Source: an uncultured Clostridia bacterium
GTDB lineage: Bacteria; Bacillota; Clostridia; Oscillospirales; Acutalibacteraceae
Assembly (NCBI GenBank): GCA_947631945.1
Contig: CANRNI010000023.1
Coordinates: 1-42,496, forward strand
DNA: 42,496 bases
Direction of reading: 5' to 3'
Shown: positions 1 to 7,804 of the stretch, piece by piece
How the letters are laid out: each line of letters starts with the position of its first letter
Position numbering within the stretch: position 1 is the first letter of the stretch
Position numbers and translations under genes: made by a program
Notes under the pieces: model-generated
What the model was told of the DNA's origin: nothing
The model's input: the letters and a program-made list of their open reading frames with translations, nothing else
Database searches by the model: none

Positions 1-137
1 GATTTTTGCCAAATATGCTCTACTTTTTTCTTTATTTTTTCGTAAGCTCTATTTGGTTTACCCCAACATTTATTATATATTCTGGTTTATATATGTGGGC
101 AAACGCTTCGCGTAATAATCGGGGTTATTCATAAATA

Positions 138-175
138 TAAAAACGCGGAGAGCATTATGCTTTCCGCGTTTTTTA
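138..175. terminator. Bidirectional Rho-independent terminator
   Basis: An inverted repeat (AACGCGGA...TCCGCGTT) has an A-run on its left and a T-run on its right, so it can terminate in both directions. It lies just past the stop of the minus-strand gene at 215. Nothing else is recognised in 1-137. Confidence 0.8.
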
Positions 176-214
176 ACATTATTAAATTAATTACAGTTAA
201 ACTCTATACTAAAA

Positions 215-1171
215 TTATTTATACTCAACGTCATAAATTCTCATAGTATTGACAAGAGTTGCATATCCGGAAATAGTGGGTAAAAACACTTTAGCGTCAA
301 CAGTAATATATACGTTCATTATCTGTTCGAGAGATTCAACCTGAAGAGTTTCCGTATCGAAAACGAGAGTTGCCGTACAATCCTTATATGTAAGATTAAA
401 CTGATTGATAGTGACACCGGGAATAGCGGCGAATTTATCAACTATTTTTTTAATTTCGGTTTGAGAAAGAGGATTGAATACCGCGCCGGTTTTACTCACG
501 GGTGAATTGGAATTTTCAGGCGTGGGTTCGGGAGAATCTTCATCGTTAAGAACAAGAACTATTGTTGTTTTTCCTCCGTTATCCGTCATAGAAGCGCTCT
601 TGATTGCCGAAGCGTCGGTAAGGAGACAGCCCTTTGAGTTATCAATAATGGGAATCTGTTCCATATCATCTCTTACCTGGTCTTTCGCCTTATCCTCGCT
701 TGTCATTAAAGTTTCAGCTACGGGAAGAACAATGTTACCGGCAGTACCGAGGTTGTAATCATCGGCAAGCTTCTGGAATTCTTTTTTACCGTATTTGGAA
801 ACGTTGGCTTTAAGGTTATCCATTACTTCGGTATACTTCTTAAGGATTTCTTCATTTGAAGCTCCGCCGCCGGAAGCATTGCCTTCTCCGCCCGAGCCTG
901 TCGAATCCTCGGGTGCAGCCTGCTGGGAGCCGCCGGGAGTAGAACCGGCCTGAGAGCCGCCGGGAGTGGAACCTGTTCCGCTGTTACCGCTATTGCCGCC
1001 GCTATTGCTGCCGCCGCCATTATTGGCAACAGGAGCGCTGCCGCTCGAAATAGTAGAAACCTTGGATGCTGTAACTATGCAACAAACAGAGCATATGCAT
1101 ATCGCAAAAACAGTTACAATAGAAACGAGTCTGGAAAGTACGGGAGAATCGTACTCATGGCTTTTTTTCAT
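215..1171 (-). CDS. Membrane-anchored secreted protein with Gly/Ser/Asn-rich linker, unknown function
   Basis: I do not recognise the family. The 318-residue product has one N-terminal hydrophobic segment (about residues 13-36) that could be a signal anchor. A low-complexity Gly/Ser/Asn/Pro linker follows (about 45-105) with repeated GGSQ and TPGG units, then a folded-looking extracellular region of about 200 residues. That region contains a second short Pro/Ser/Asn-rich break. I chose the ATG at 1171 because an AGGGG motif lies upstream, although the 11-nt spacing is long. An ATG at 1192 would add seven residues. The gene is monocistronic, with a promoter at 1252-1280 and a terminator at 138-175. 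It contains no catalytic motif I can name. An anchored cell-envelope protein is inference. Confidence 0.75.
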   Translation of the reverse strand: MKKSHEYDSPVLSRLVSIVTVFAICICSVCCIVTASKVSTISSGSAPVANNGGGSNSGGNSGNSGTGSTPGGSQAGSTPGGSQQAAPEDSTGSGGEGNASGGGASNEEILKKYTEVMDNLKANVSKYGKKEFQKLADDYNLGTAGNIVLPVAETLMTSEDKAKDQVRDDMEQIPIIDNSKGCLLTDASAIKSASMTDNGGKTTIVLVLNDEDSPEPTPENSNSPVSKTGAVFNPLSQTEIKKIVDKFAAIPGVTINQFNLTYKDCTATLVFDTETLQVESLEQIMNVYITVDAKVFLPTISGYATLVNTMRIYDVEYK

Positions 1172-1251
1172 ATTTGGAGTTACCCCTTTCATGGATTACT
1201 TCTTTATTAACCCAACCTTGATTTAGTGCAACTATATGCACTGCTATAATA

Positions 1252-1280
1252 AATTTACATCAAATAATAAAAAAAGTCAA
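1252..1280 (-). promoter_or_regulatory. Sigma-A promoter for the gene at 215-1171, with a palindrome in the leader
   Basis: On the minus strand, TTGACT is followed after 17 bp by TAAATT. A perfect 6-bp-arm palindrome (AGTGCA-ACTATA-TGCACT) at 1225-1242 lies in the transcribed leader and could be an operator or small hairpin. Confidence 0.55.
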
Positions 1281-1378
1281 GATGTAAATTTATTTTTCTA
1301 TGAACTTTTTAACAAAAAACATCAAAAAAGCTGTATTTTAAGATTATATAAGCTTTACAGCTCCATTAATTACCATTT

Positions 1379-1457
1379 TTAAGGCAATACCGCATAATTA
1401 TTGTCATTGAGATATGCGGCAAAGGCGGTAGCCGTTAATTGTGCGGTGTTGCCTTAA
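1379..1457. repeat. MITE-like inverted-repeat element, short form (79 bp)
   Basis: The element starts with TTAAGGCAATACCGCA and ends with its near-exact complement TGCGGTGTTGCCTTAA. It overlaps the 3' end of the penicillin-binding protein gene, whose final six codons and stop it supplies. It matches the copies at 12206-12284 and 30087-30165. Confidence 0.8.
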
Positions 1458-3054
1458 GAGCTTCTATACCGTCCGCGACGTCTCTGAAAACGGGCGCGCA
1501 GTCTGTAGAGGACGTATCGCCGTCCTCTTTAAACACAACGACAACGTATTCGGGAGAATCGGAAGGGAAATACCCCGCGAACCACGTATGAACTATACTG
1601 CTTCCGTTTTTGGTCATACCCGTTTCCGCTGTCGCGGTTTTACCCGCCGCATCGCAGCACATGGGCTTGGCAAGCTTTCCGCTGCCCGTCAAAACGGTTT
1701 CTTCAAGCAAAGAGCGTATCTCATTATTGACGCTGTCCGAAAGAACCTTTTCATTTATTTCATTTTTATAATATGCCGTAATATTTCCGTTTTTATCGGT
1801 CATTGATTTTAATATATACGGTTCACGGTAATATCCCCCGTTTGCGAAAGCGCAGTAAACCGCGGCAATCTGCAAGGGAGACGCAAGCAGAGTTCCCTGC
1901 CCGAACGACAGGTTGGCAAGAGCGGGCTTTGAATCAATTTCGTCTGCGGACGGCAGAACCCCGGCGGACGACGAAAGAGAACCTCCGAGCGTAATTTTTT
2001 TACCTATACCTAATCTTGACGCCATCGAAATTATAGCGTGTTCGCCAGTCTCCGCGCCGAGCTGTATAAAATAAGAATTGCACGACTGAGCCATAGCGCC
2101 TGCCATATCAAGCTCTCCGTGTCCCGATTTATTATGACAGTTAAAACGCTGCCCGTTGACATTTACATAACCTTCGCAGTTAAACACGGTATTGACGTCA
2201 ATTCCTTTTTCAAGAGCGGCGGCGGCTACAATCGGTTTAAAAACCGAACCGACGGAATATGCTTCAAGCGTCCTGTTTATAAAAGGCAAATCCTCGTTAT
2301 CAAGCGCCGACGACATATTGAATCTGTCAAAAACGGGAGATGACGCGGCGGCGATAATTTCAGAAGTGGAAACGTCCAAAACAACTACCGCGCCTTTATC
2401 TATTCCGCCGCGCTCCATGGCGTTTTCGCATATCCGCTGTATATCGCTGTCAACAGTCAGCACAATACCTGCTTCGGAATCATAGTTGTTATCTACAATT
2501 TCAAAGCCTTTACCCGAAAGAGCCGAGCCGCCCGATGACGCGTAATATCTGACGGAAAGTGAGCCGGAGTTTTCGGTAAGAAAATTATCAAAGGATTTTT
2601 CAATTCCCGATACTCCCTTGCCCTCGCTGTCAAGATATCCTATTATATGTTGAGCCGTATCGTTTTCAGAATACCTGTCATAAGTTATGAGTGATATTAT
2701 ATCGCCGCATTCGCCTGTGTAACTGTCGCATACCGTAACAAACGGTCTGCCGCCCTGCAAAGAAGGCTCAAGTGTTTTATACTCGTTTTCCGAAAGCGCA
2801 TTTTTGAGATATTCGCGCGCTTCAAAAGTAGGATTTATAACAAGCGCGGTATGCATTTCAGTATTAACAAGAGGTGTCATATTTCTGTCATAAATCATTC
2901 CTCTTGACTGCGATATATTAAGCACTCTCGCGCCCTTGGAAACAGAAGCGTCCGAGTATTCCGAAACCGAAACCGAAGCGATTTTCGCAAGCAGTCCGGC
3001 CGATATCATCGCCATTATTAAAAAAGAAATAACTGCGCGTTTATTCGTATTCAT
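1435..3054 (-). CDS. Class B penicillin-binding protein (peptidoglycan transpeptidase)
   Basis: This membrane-anchored D,D-transpeptidase cross-links peptidoglycan outside the cell. One transmembrane segment lies at about residues 8-28, followed by a pedestal domain and a transpeptidase domain. The catalytic serine is in SVFK (about 270-273), the second motif is SCN (about 324-326), and the third is KTAT (about 472-475), with Ala in place of the usual Gly of KTG. It is about 539 residues and compact, resembling the PbpA/SpoVD/PBP2 group; I cannot separate division, elongation or sporulation roles. I use the ATG at 3054; a GTG lies one codon upstream and the ribosome site is weak. The last residues (KATPHN) and stop are read from an inserted MITE-like element, close to where the domain would naturally end. 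folC lies 77 nt upstream. Confidence 0.9.
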   Translation of the reverse strand: MNTNKRAVISFLIMAMISAGLLAKIASVSVSEYSDASVSKGARVLNISQSRGMIYDRNMTPLVNTEMHTALVINPTFEAREYLKNALSENEYKTLEPSLQGGRPFVTVCDSYTGECGDIISLITYDRYSENDTAQHIIGYLDSEGKGVSGIEKSFDNFLTENSGSLSVRYYASSGGSALSGKGFEIVDNNYDSEAGIVLTVDSDIQRICENAMERGGIDKGAVVVLDVSTSEIIAAASSPVFDRFNMSSALDNEDLPFINRTLEAYSVGSVFKPIVAAAALEKGIDVNTVFNCEGYVNVNGQRFNCHNKSGHGELDMAGAMAQSCNSYFIQLGAETGEHAIISMASRLGIGKKITLGGSLSSSAGVLPSADEIDSKPALANLSFGQGTLLASPLQIAAVYCAFANGGYYREPYILKSMTDKNGNITAYYKNEINEKVLSDSVNNEIRSLLEETVLTGSGKLAKPMCCDAAGKTATAETGMTKNGSSIVHTWFAGYFPSDSPEYVVVVFKEDGDTSSTDCAPVFRDVADGIEALKATPHN

Positions 3055-3131
3055 CACCCGTAATATTATGGGTGAAAAACAATCGAAAATACATACAGTT
3101 CGGTAAACAAAACTACAAACAAAGAACCCTA

Positions 3132-4409
3132 TTACTTGCCGAATGAAACAGCGGCCGAATAAATATCAGAGCAGAGATACAGCGAACCGCATACTATAAG
3201 CGCGCCGTTTTCATCGGTATTTTTCAGGGAGTATTGATACGCGTCATTTATATTGTCAAAGCTCACGGCGCCGACGCCGAATTTTTTTATTTTTCCCGCA
3301 AGCTCCGAGGCGGATATAGCCCTCGGATTCGACGGAGCGACGGCCGCGACCGAATTAAAATAGGGGAGAAGCAAAGACAAAACTTTACTTATATCCTTAT
3401 CCGCCATCATACCCATCATAGCGTTGATTTTTTTACCTTTAAGATATTTTTCAATAACGGCGGCGAGAGCCTTGGCCGAGCCTTCGTTATGGCAGCCGTC
3501 GAGAATTACAAGCGGCTTTTCGGATACTATTTCACATCTCGCCGGATTCTTTGAATTTTTTATTCCGTTCCTTATTGCCCTTTCCGATATTACAATTCCC
3601 TGCTTTTTAAGCACGTCTACGGCGGTAAGCGCCGTTATGCAATTTTCAATCTGATGTTTCCCGGGAAAAGGCACAAAAATATTTCTGCCACCGTAAAATA
3701 TTTCGCTTCCCCGTATGGAATCTCCGAGAACCGAATAAACGCGGACGTCGGCAACATACAACTCCGAGTTTTTTACTTCCGCCTGTTCTTTTATGACTTT
3801 TATAACGTCGCCGAACTGAGCGGAATTTGTTACGGCGGGACAGTTATTTTTAATTATCCCGCATTTTTCATACGCAATTTCGGCAGTAGTACCGCCGAGA
3901 ATTTTAACGTGGTCGAGCGAAATAGAAGTTATAACGCTTACAAGCGGACGTTCGATAACGTTTGTCGCGTCAAATCTGCCGCCAAGCCCCGTTTCAAGCA
4001 CGACAAAATCACAGCCGCAGTCCCTGTAATAGACAAACGCGGCGGCGGTTACGGCTTCAAATTCGGTTATTATTATATCCTCTTTTTTCAGCTTTTCGAT
4101 TTCGTTTTTTACTCTTTCCGTAACGGTATCAAGGTCGTTTTCGCTTATCATTTCGCCGTTAACGCGTATGCGCTCCCTGAAATCGACTATGTATGGTGAG
4201 GTATAAAGTCCCGTCTTATATCCCGCCGACGTCAGAACGTTAGCAATAAACGTACACACGGTTCCCTTTCCGTTTGTCCCCGCGACATGGATAAACCTGA
4301 GCGATTTCTGCGGATTCCCCAAACGCTCCAGCAGTATTTTAATACGCTCCAGCCCCGGAATCATACCGAACGTAAGGAGCGAATGATAATATTTTTCCGA
4401 TTTGTTCAT
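3132..4409 (-). CDS. folC: Bifunctional dihydrofolate synthase / folylpolyglutamate synthase
   Basis: This Mur-ligase-family cytosolic enzyme joins dihydropteroate to glutamate and adds glutamates to tetrahydrofolate with ATP. The ATP-binding P-loop GTNGKGT is at residues 44-50. Further family motifs are LGGRFDATN, the SLDHVKILG segment and LDGCHNEGS in the C-terminal domain. At 425 residues it has the usual family length. The ATG at 4409 is preferred because homologues begin close to SEKYYHSLL. An upstream ATG at 4442 would translate part of an intergenic repeat as MIVNSQFAWCE. The gene sits between valS upstream and the penicillin-binding protein downstream, on the same strand. Confidence 0.93.
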   Translation of the reverse strand: MNKSEKYYHSLLTFGMIPGLERIKILLERLGNPQKSLRFIHVAGTNGKGTVCTFIANVLTSAGYKTGLYTSPYIVDFRERIRVNGEMISENDLDTVTERVKNEIEKLKKEDIIITEFEAVTAAAFVYYRDCGCDFVVLETGLGGRFDATNVIERPLVSVITSISLDHVKILGGTTAEIAYEKCGIIKNNCPAVTNSAQFGDVIKVIKEQAEVKNSELYVADVRVYSVLGDSIRGSEIFYGGRNIFVPFPGKHQIENCITALTAVDVLKKQGIVISERAIRNGIKNSKNPARCEIVSEKPLVILDGCHNEGSAKALAAVIEKYLKGKKINAMMGMMADKDISKVLSLLLPYFNSVAAVAPSNPRAISASELAGKIKKFGVGAVSFDNINDAYQYSLKNTDENGALIVCGSLYLCSDIYSAAVSFGK

Positions 4410-4461
4410 TTCACACCATGCGAATTGACTGTTGACAATCATTTTGACAAACTGAAATTAA

Positions 4462-4497
4462 GTCAATTGTCAATTGTACATTGTCAATTGTCAATTA
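4462..4497. repeat. Tandem/inverted CAATTG-type intergenic repeat, copy 1
   Basis: Repeated TCAATTGTCAATTG units lie either side of TACAT, making the segment both tandem and self-complementary. A near-identical segment lies at 10061-10097. In both places it abuts the 5' end of a minus-strand gene and extends that gene's open frame artificially. Confidence 0.65.
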
Positions 4498-4510
4498 TTA
4501 TTTATTAATC

Positions 4511-4535
4511 GAGCCGCCGTTTTTTACGGCAGCTC
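4511..4535 (-). terminator. Hairpin downstream of valS
   Basis: A 10-bp stem (GAGCTGCCGT / ACGGCGGCTC in the transcript, one G-U pair) follows the valS stop by 8 nt. The downstream tract is AT-rich but lacks a clean U-run, so termination strength is uncertain. Confidence 0.5.
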
Positions 4536-4543
4536 TTTATAAA

Positions 4544-7168
4544 TTATCCGAGTTTTTCTAAGCTTGATTTAAGCAGCGCCGCTTTTTCTCTGAGTTTTTC
4601 GCCCTGCTCCTTCTGTTCCGCTATAACCTTTTCGGGAGCCTTCGCGAGAAAGCCGGGATTTCCGAGCTTATTCTCTATAAAGCCCAATTTCTTCTCCGTT
4701 TCGGCAAGCTCTTTTTCAAGTCTTTTTCTTTCTGCGGCGAAATCCACAAGCTCCGCAAGCGGCAGATAAATCGTCGCGTCGGCGGTAACTACGCTTATCG
4801 CGCCGTCAATGTCAAAGCTGTCTCCGACCTCTACATCGGAAGCCGAAGCAAGCTTTACAAAGAATTTAACGCCCGTTTCAAATGTGTCCTTATACGAAGT
4901 CGCGATATAAACCTTCGCTTTTTTGGACGGCGCGACGTTCATCTCCGAACGGCGGTTCCTTACGGCTTTTATCGCCGTCATAATGCGCTCCATTTCGGCT
5001 TCTTCCTCAGCGAATACAAGTTTTTCATCGTATTTGCACCATTCGGAAAGCATTATTGTTTCGCCGTCATGCGGCAGGGTCTGCCATATTTCCTCTGTAA
5101 TAAACGGCATAAACGGGTGCAGAAGTTTAAGTGTGTTCGACATAACGTACACAAGCACCGCTTTGCAATTATTTTTCGCCGCGACATCGCCGCCGCCGAG
5201 CCTTATTTTGCAAAGCTCGATATACCAATCGCAGAGAACGTCCCAGATAAAGTCGTAAAGCTTCTGAACGGCAAGACCGAGTTCAAATTTTTCAAGCGAT
5301 GAGGTTACATCACCGACAAGGCTGTTGAAGCGACCGAGTATCCATTTATCCTCAATTTCGAGCGTTTCGGGGATATGCGGCGCAGGCTCGTTTTCATCGA
5401 GATTCATAAGCACAAATCTCGCGGCGTTCCAGAGCTTGTTGGCGAAATTCCTGCTCGCCTCAACCTTCTCGTCGGAGAACCGCATATCGTTTCCGGGGCT
5501 GTTACCCGTCGCGAGAGTAAATCTAAGAGCGTCCGCGCCGTATTTATCAATAATTTCAAGCGGGTCGATGCCGTTTCCGAGCGACTTCGACATTTTTCTG
5601 CCTTGAGCGTCGCGCACAAGACCGTGGATAAGAACAGTATCGAACGGCTGAGAGTGCATATGCTCGCAGGAGGAGAAAATCATTCTTGAAACCCAGAACG
5701 TGATAATATCGTAGCCCGTTACAAGCGTGCTTGTAGGGAAATAATGTTTTAAATCGGGAGTTTCGTCGGGCCAGCCGAGAGTAGAGAACGGCCAAAGCGC
5801 GGAGGAGAACCATGTGTCAAGCGTGTCGGGATCCTGCGTGATATTTTTGCTACCGCACTTTTGACAGCAATCGGGCGTTTCTCTCGCTACCGTTATTTCG
5901 CCGCAGTCGTCGCAGTACCATACGGGAATCCTGTGACCCCACCAAAGCTGGCGGGAAATACACCAGTCCCTGATGTTTTCCATCCAATGGTAATAAATTT
6001 TGCTGAATCTGTCGGGTACAAATTTAACAGTGCCGTTTTTAACTATATCAATCGCGGGCTTCGCGAGCGGCTCCATTTTAACGAACCATTGCTTTGAAAC
6101 TCTCGGCTCAACGGTAGAATGACAGCGATAGCACGAGCCGACGTTGTGCGAATAATCCTCAACCTTTACAAGCGCGCCCTCTTCTTCAAGGTCCCTGACG
6201 ATGGCTTTTCTCGCCTCGTACCTGTCCATACCAGCGTAAGCCGGATAATCGTCCACGATTTTTGCGTCCTCGGTAAGGACGTTTATAACGGGGAGATTAT
6301 GACGCAGACCTACCTCGAAATCGTTCGGGTCATGAGCCGGAGTGATTTTAACAACGCCCGTACCGAAATCGACCTCAACATAATCGTCTGCGATTACGGG
6401 AATTTCACGGTGAACAATGGGCAGTATGAGCGTTTTTCCTACCAAATCCCTGTATCTCTCGTCATTGGGATTTACTGCAACGGCAGTATCGCCCAGAAGC
6501 GTTTCGGGACGCGTCGTGGCAAGCTCAAGATAACCGCTTCCGTCCTTGAACGGATAGCGCAAATGCCAGAAATGTCCCGCCTGATCCTCATATTCGACCT
6601 CCGCATCGGAAATTGAGGTAAGACAATGCGGACACCAGTTTATAATTCTTTCGCCCCTATAAATAAGACCTTTTTCATATAAACGCACAAAAACCTCGCG
6701 TACAGCCCTGCTGCATCCCTCGTCGAGCGTAAAACGCTCTCTGTCCCAGTCGCACGAAGAACCTAATTTTTTAAGCTGCTCGACAATCCTGCCGCCGTAC
6801 TGTTTTTTCCAGTCCCACGCGCGCTCGAGGAATTTTTCCCTGCCTATATCCTCTTTTGTAAGACCTTCCTTGCGCATCTGCTCCACTATTTTGGCTTCGG
6901 TCGCTATGGAGGCGTGGTCGGTTCCCGGGATCCATAGAGTGTCATAACCCTGCATTCTCCTGAAACGGATAAGAATATCCTGTAAGGTGTTGTCGAGAGC
7001 GTGTCCCATATGAAGCTGCCCCGTGATGTTCGGAGGCGGTATCACGATGGTATATGTATCCTTTTTTTCATCGCGGTTCGCGTGAAAATACTTACCATCA
7101 AGCCAGAATTTGTAAATTCTGTCCTCAACGTTTTTAGGATTATACTGTTTTTCAAGTTCCTTGCTCAT
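4544..7168 (-). CDS. valS: Valyl-tRNA synthetase
   Basis: This cytosolic class I aminoacyl-tRNA synthetase charges tRNA-Val and edits mischarged threonine. Visible features are the [13 protein letters not shown] segment (HIGH-type motif, residues 53-56), the CP1 editing region with [12 protein letters not shown], the tryptophan-rich [11 protein letters not shown] segment, and KMSKS in [11 protein letters not shown]. The C-terminal region is rich in Lys/Glu and predicts the coiled-coil tRNA-binding arm. At 874 residues it has typical Gram-positive length. The ATG at 7168 follows AGGAAA at good spacing; an upstream TTG at 7189 would add seven residues. I saw no T-box leader upstream, where a MITE-like element sits at 7197-7375. 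Confidence 0.96.
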   Translation of the reverse strand: MSKELEKQYNPKNVEDRIYKFWLDGKYFHANRDEKKDTYTIVIPPPNITGQLHMGHALDNTLQDILIRFRRMQGYDTLWIPGTDHASIATEAKIVEQMRKEGLTKEDIGREKFLERAWDWKKQYGGRIVEQLKKLGSSCDWDRERFTLDEGCSRAVREVFVRLYEKGLIYRGERIINWCPHCLTSISDAEVEYEDQAGHFWHLRYPFKDGSGYLELATTRPETLLGDTAVAVNPNDERYRDLVGKTLILPIVHREIPVIADDYVEVDFGTGVVKITPAHDPNDFEVGLRHNLPVINVLTEDAKIVDDYPAYAGMDRYEARKAIVRDLEEEGALVKVEDYSHNVGSCYRCHSTVEPRVSKQWFVKMEPLAKPAIDIVKNGTVKFVPDRFSKIYYHWMENIRDWCISRQLWWGHRIPVWYCDDCGEITVARETPDCCQKCGSKNITQDPDTLDTWFSSALWPFSTLGWPDETPDLKHYFPTSTLVTGYDIITFWVSRMIFSSCEHMHSQPFDTVLIHGLVRDAQGRKMSKSLGNGIDPLEIIDKYGADALRFTLATGNSPGNDMRFSDEKVEASRNFANKLWNAARFVLMNLDENEPAPHIPETLEIEDKWILGRFNSLVGDVTSSLEKFELGLAVQKLYDFIWDVLCDWYIELCKIRLGGGDVAAKNNCKAVLVYVMSNTLKLLHPFMPFITEEIWQTLPHDGETIMLSEWCKYDEKLVFAEEEAEMERIMTAIKAVRNRRSEMNVAPSKKAKVYIATSYKDTFETGVKFFVKLASASDVEVGDSFDIDGAISVVTADATIYLPLAELVDFAAERKRLEKELAETEKKLGFIENKLGNPGFLAKAPEKVIAEQKEQGEKLREKAALLKSSLEKLG

Positions 7169-7196
7169 ATATATTTTCCTTTCTGCCAAAGCATAG

Positions 7197-7375
7197 TTAA
7201 GGAGGCACTGATTAAATCGAATGTGCAGATTGCGCCGTCAGATTTTTTCGTCAGATTGCCAAAAGCGACGCAGGAATACTGACGTATTGGGGGAGCTTTT
7301 GGCAAAAATGACGGAAAATATCGGTACAGATGCGCGGCAAAGGCGGTAGCCGTTAATTGTGCGGTGTTGCCTTAA
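7197..7375. repeat. MITE-like element, full-length, with non-matching ends
   Basis: This 179-bp element begins TTAAGGAGGCACTGATTAAATC and ends GTGCGGTGTTGCCTTAA. Its left end is of the type seen at 40415 and its right end of the type seen at 27543, so the copy is chimeric. The interior (TTTTTCGTCAGATTG...AAAATGACGG) matches the other full-length copies. It fills the gap between the thioesterase gene and valS. Confidence 0.8.
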
Positions 7376-7411
7376 AATTATTGTACATTAAATAAATTAT
7401 ATTGTCAATTA

Positions 7412-7801
7412 TTATTTTATCCTGAACATGGTAAAACTGCCCTTGGCTATCTTATTTCCCGTTTCATTTGTTATAAGGAAATCGTAATATGACAGCGTTC
7501 TGCCCTTTTTCAGTTCGGTTGCTTCGGCGAAAAGCATTTTGCCTTTACCGGGGTTCAGGTAGTTTATGCTTCCTCCCGCCGACACGCTGACAGTACCGTC
7601 AGCGCAAGCCGCCGCCGCGCAGGCCAAATCGCCGAGTGTGAACAAAACTCCGCCCTGCGCGACGTTATTGCCGTTCAGGTGCTTGTCCTCTATTTCAAGG
7701 CTCACCACGGCATGACCCGGTTGGGCTTCGTCAATAAGGCATCCTATATTATTCGCGAATCTGTCCGTTTTGAAAAATTCCTTCATTTCTTCTGTTTTCA
7801 T
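7412..7801 (-). CDS. PaaI-type hotdog-fold thioesterase
   Basis: The 129-residue product is the size of a single hotdog domain and fits the PaaI/YbgC thioesterase superfamily, which hydrolyses acyl-CoA thioesters in the cytosol. The segment HLNGNNVAQGGVLFTLGDLA corresponds to the family signature, with Gln where many members have His before GG and an Asp in the helix (LGDLA) as likely catalytic acid. The start ATG at 7801 follows CGGAGA, which lies inside the final codons of recD2; the two genes are 3 nt apart and presumably co-translated. The substrate cannot be told from sequence. Confidence 0.85.
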   Translation of the reverse strand: MKTEEMKEFFKTDRFANNIGCLIDEAQPGHAVVSLEIEDKHLNGNNVAQGGVLFTLGDLACAAAACADGTVSVSAGGSINYLNPGKGKMLFAEATELKKGRTLSYYDFLITNETGNKIAKGSFTMFRIK

Positions 7802-7804
7802 AAT

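Noticed and set aside
3654-4199. 181-codon open frame on the plus strand
   Set aside because: It lies wholly antisense to folC, whose motifs are unambiguous, and its translation shows no domain or ribosome site.
4462-4497. CRISPR array
   Set aside because: The repeat units are about 10 bp, contiguous and without spacers; no cas genes are present.
6119-6616. 165-codon open frame on the plus strand
   Set aside because: It is antisense to valS and shows no family motif.
7169-7411. T-box leader for valS
   Set aside because: The region is occupied by a MITE-like element and I saw no T-box core sequence or associated terminator.
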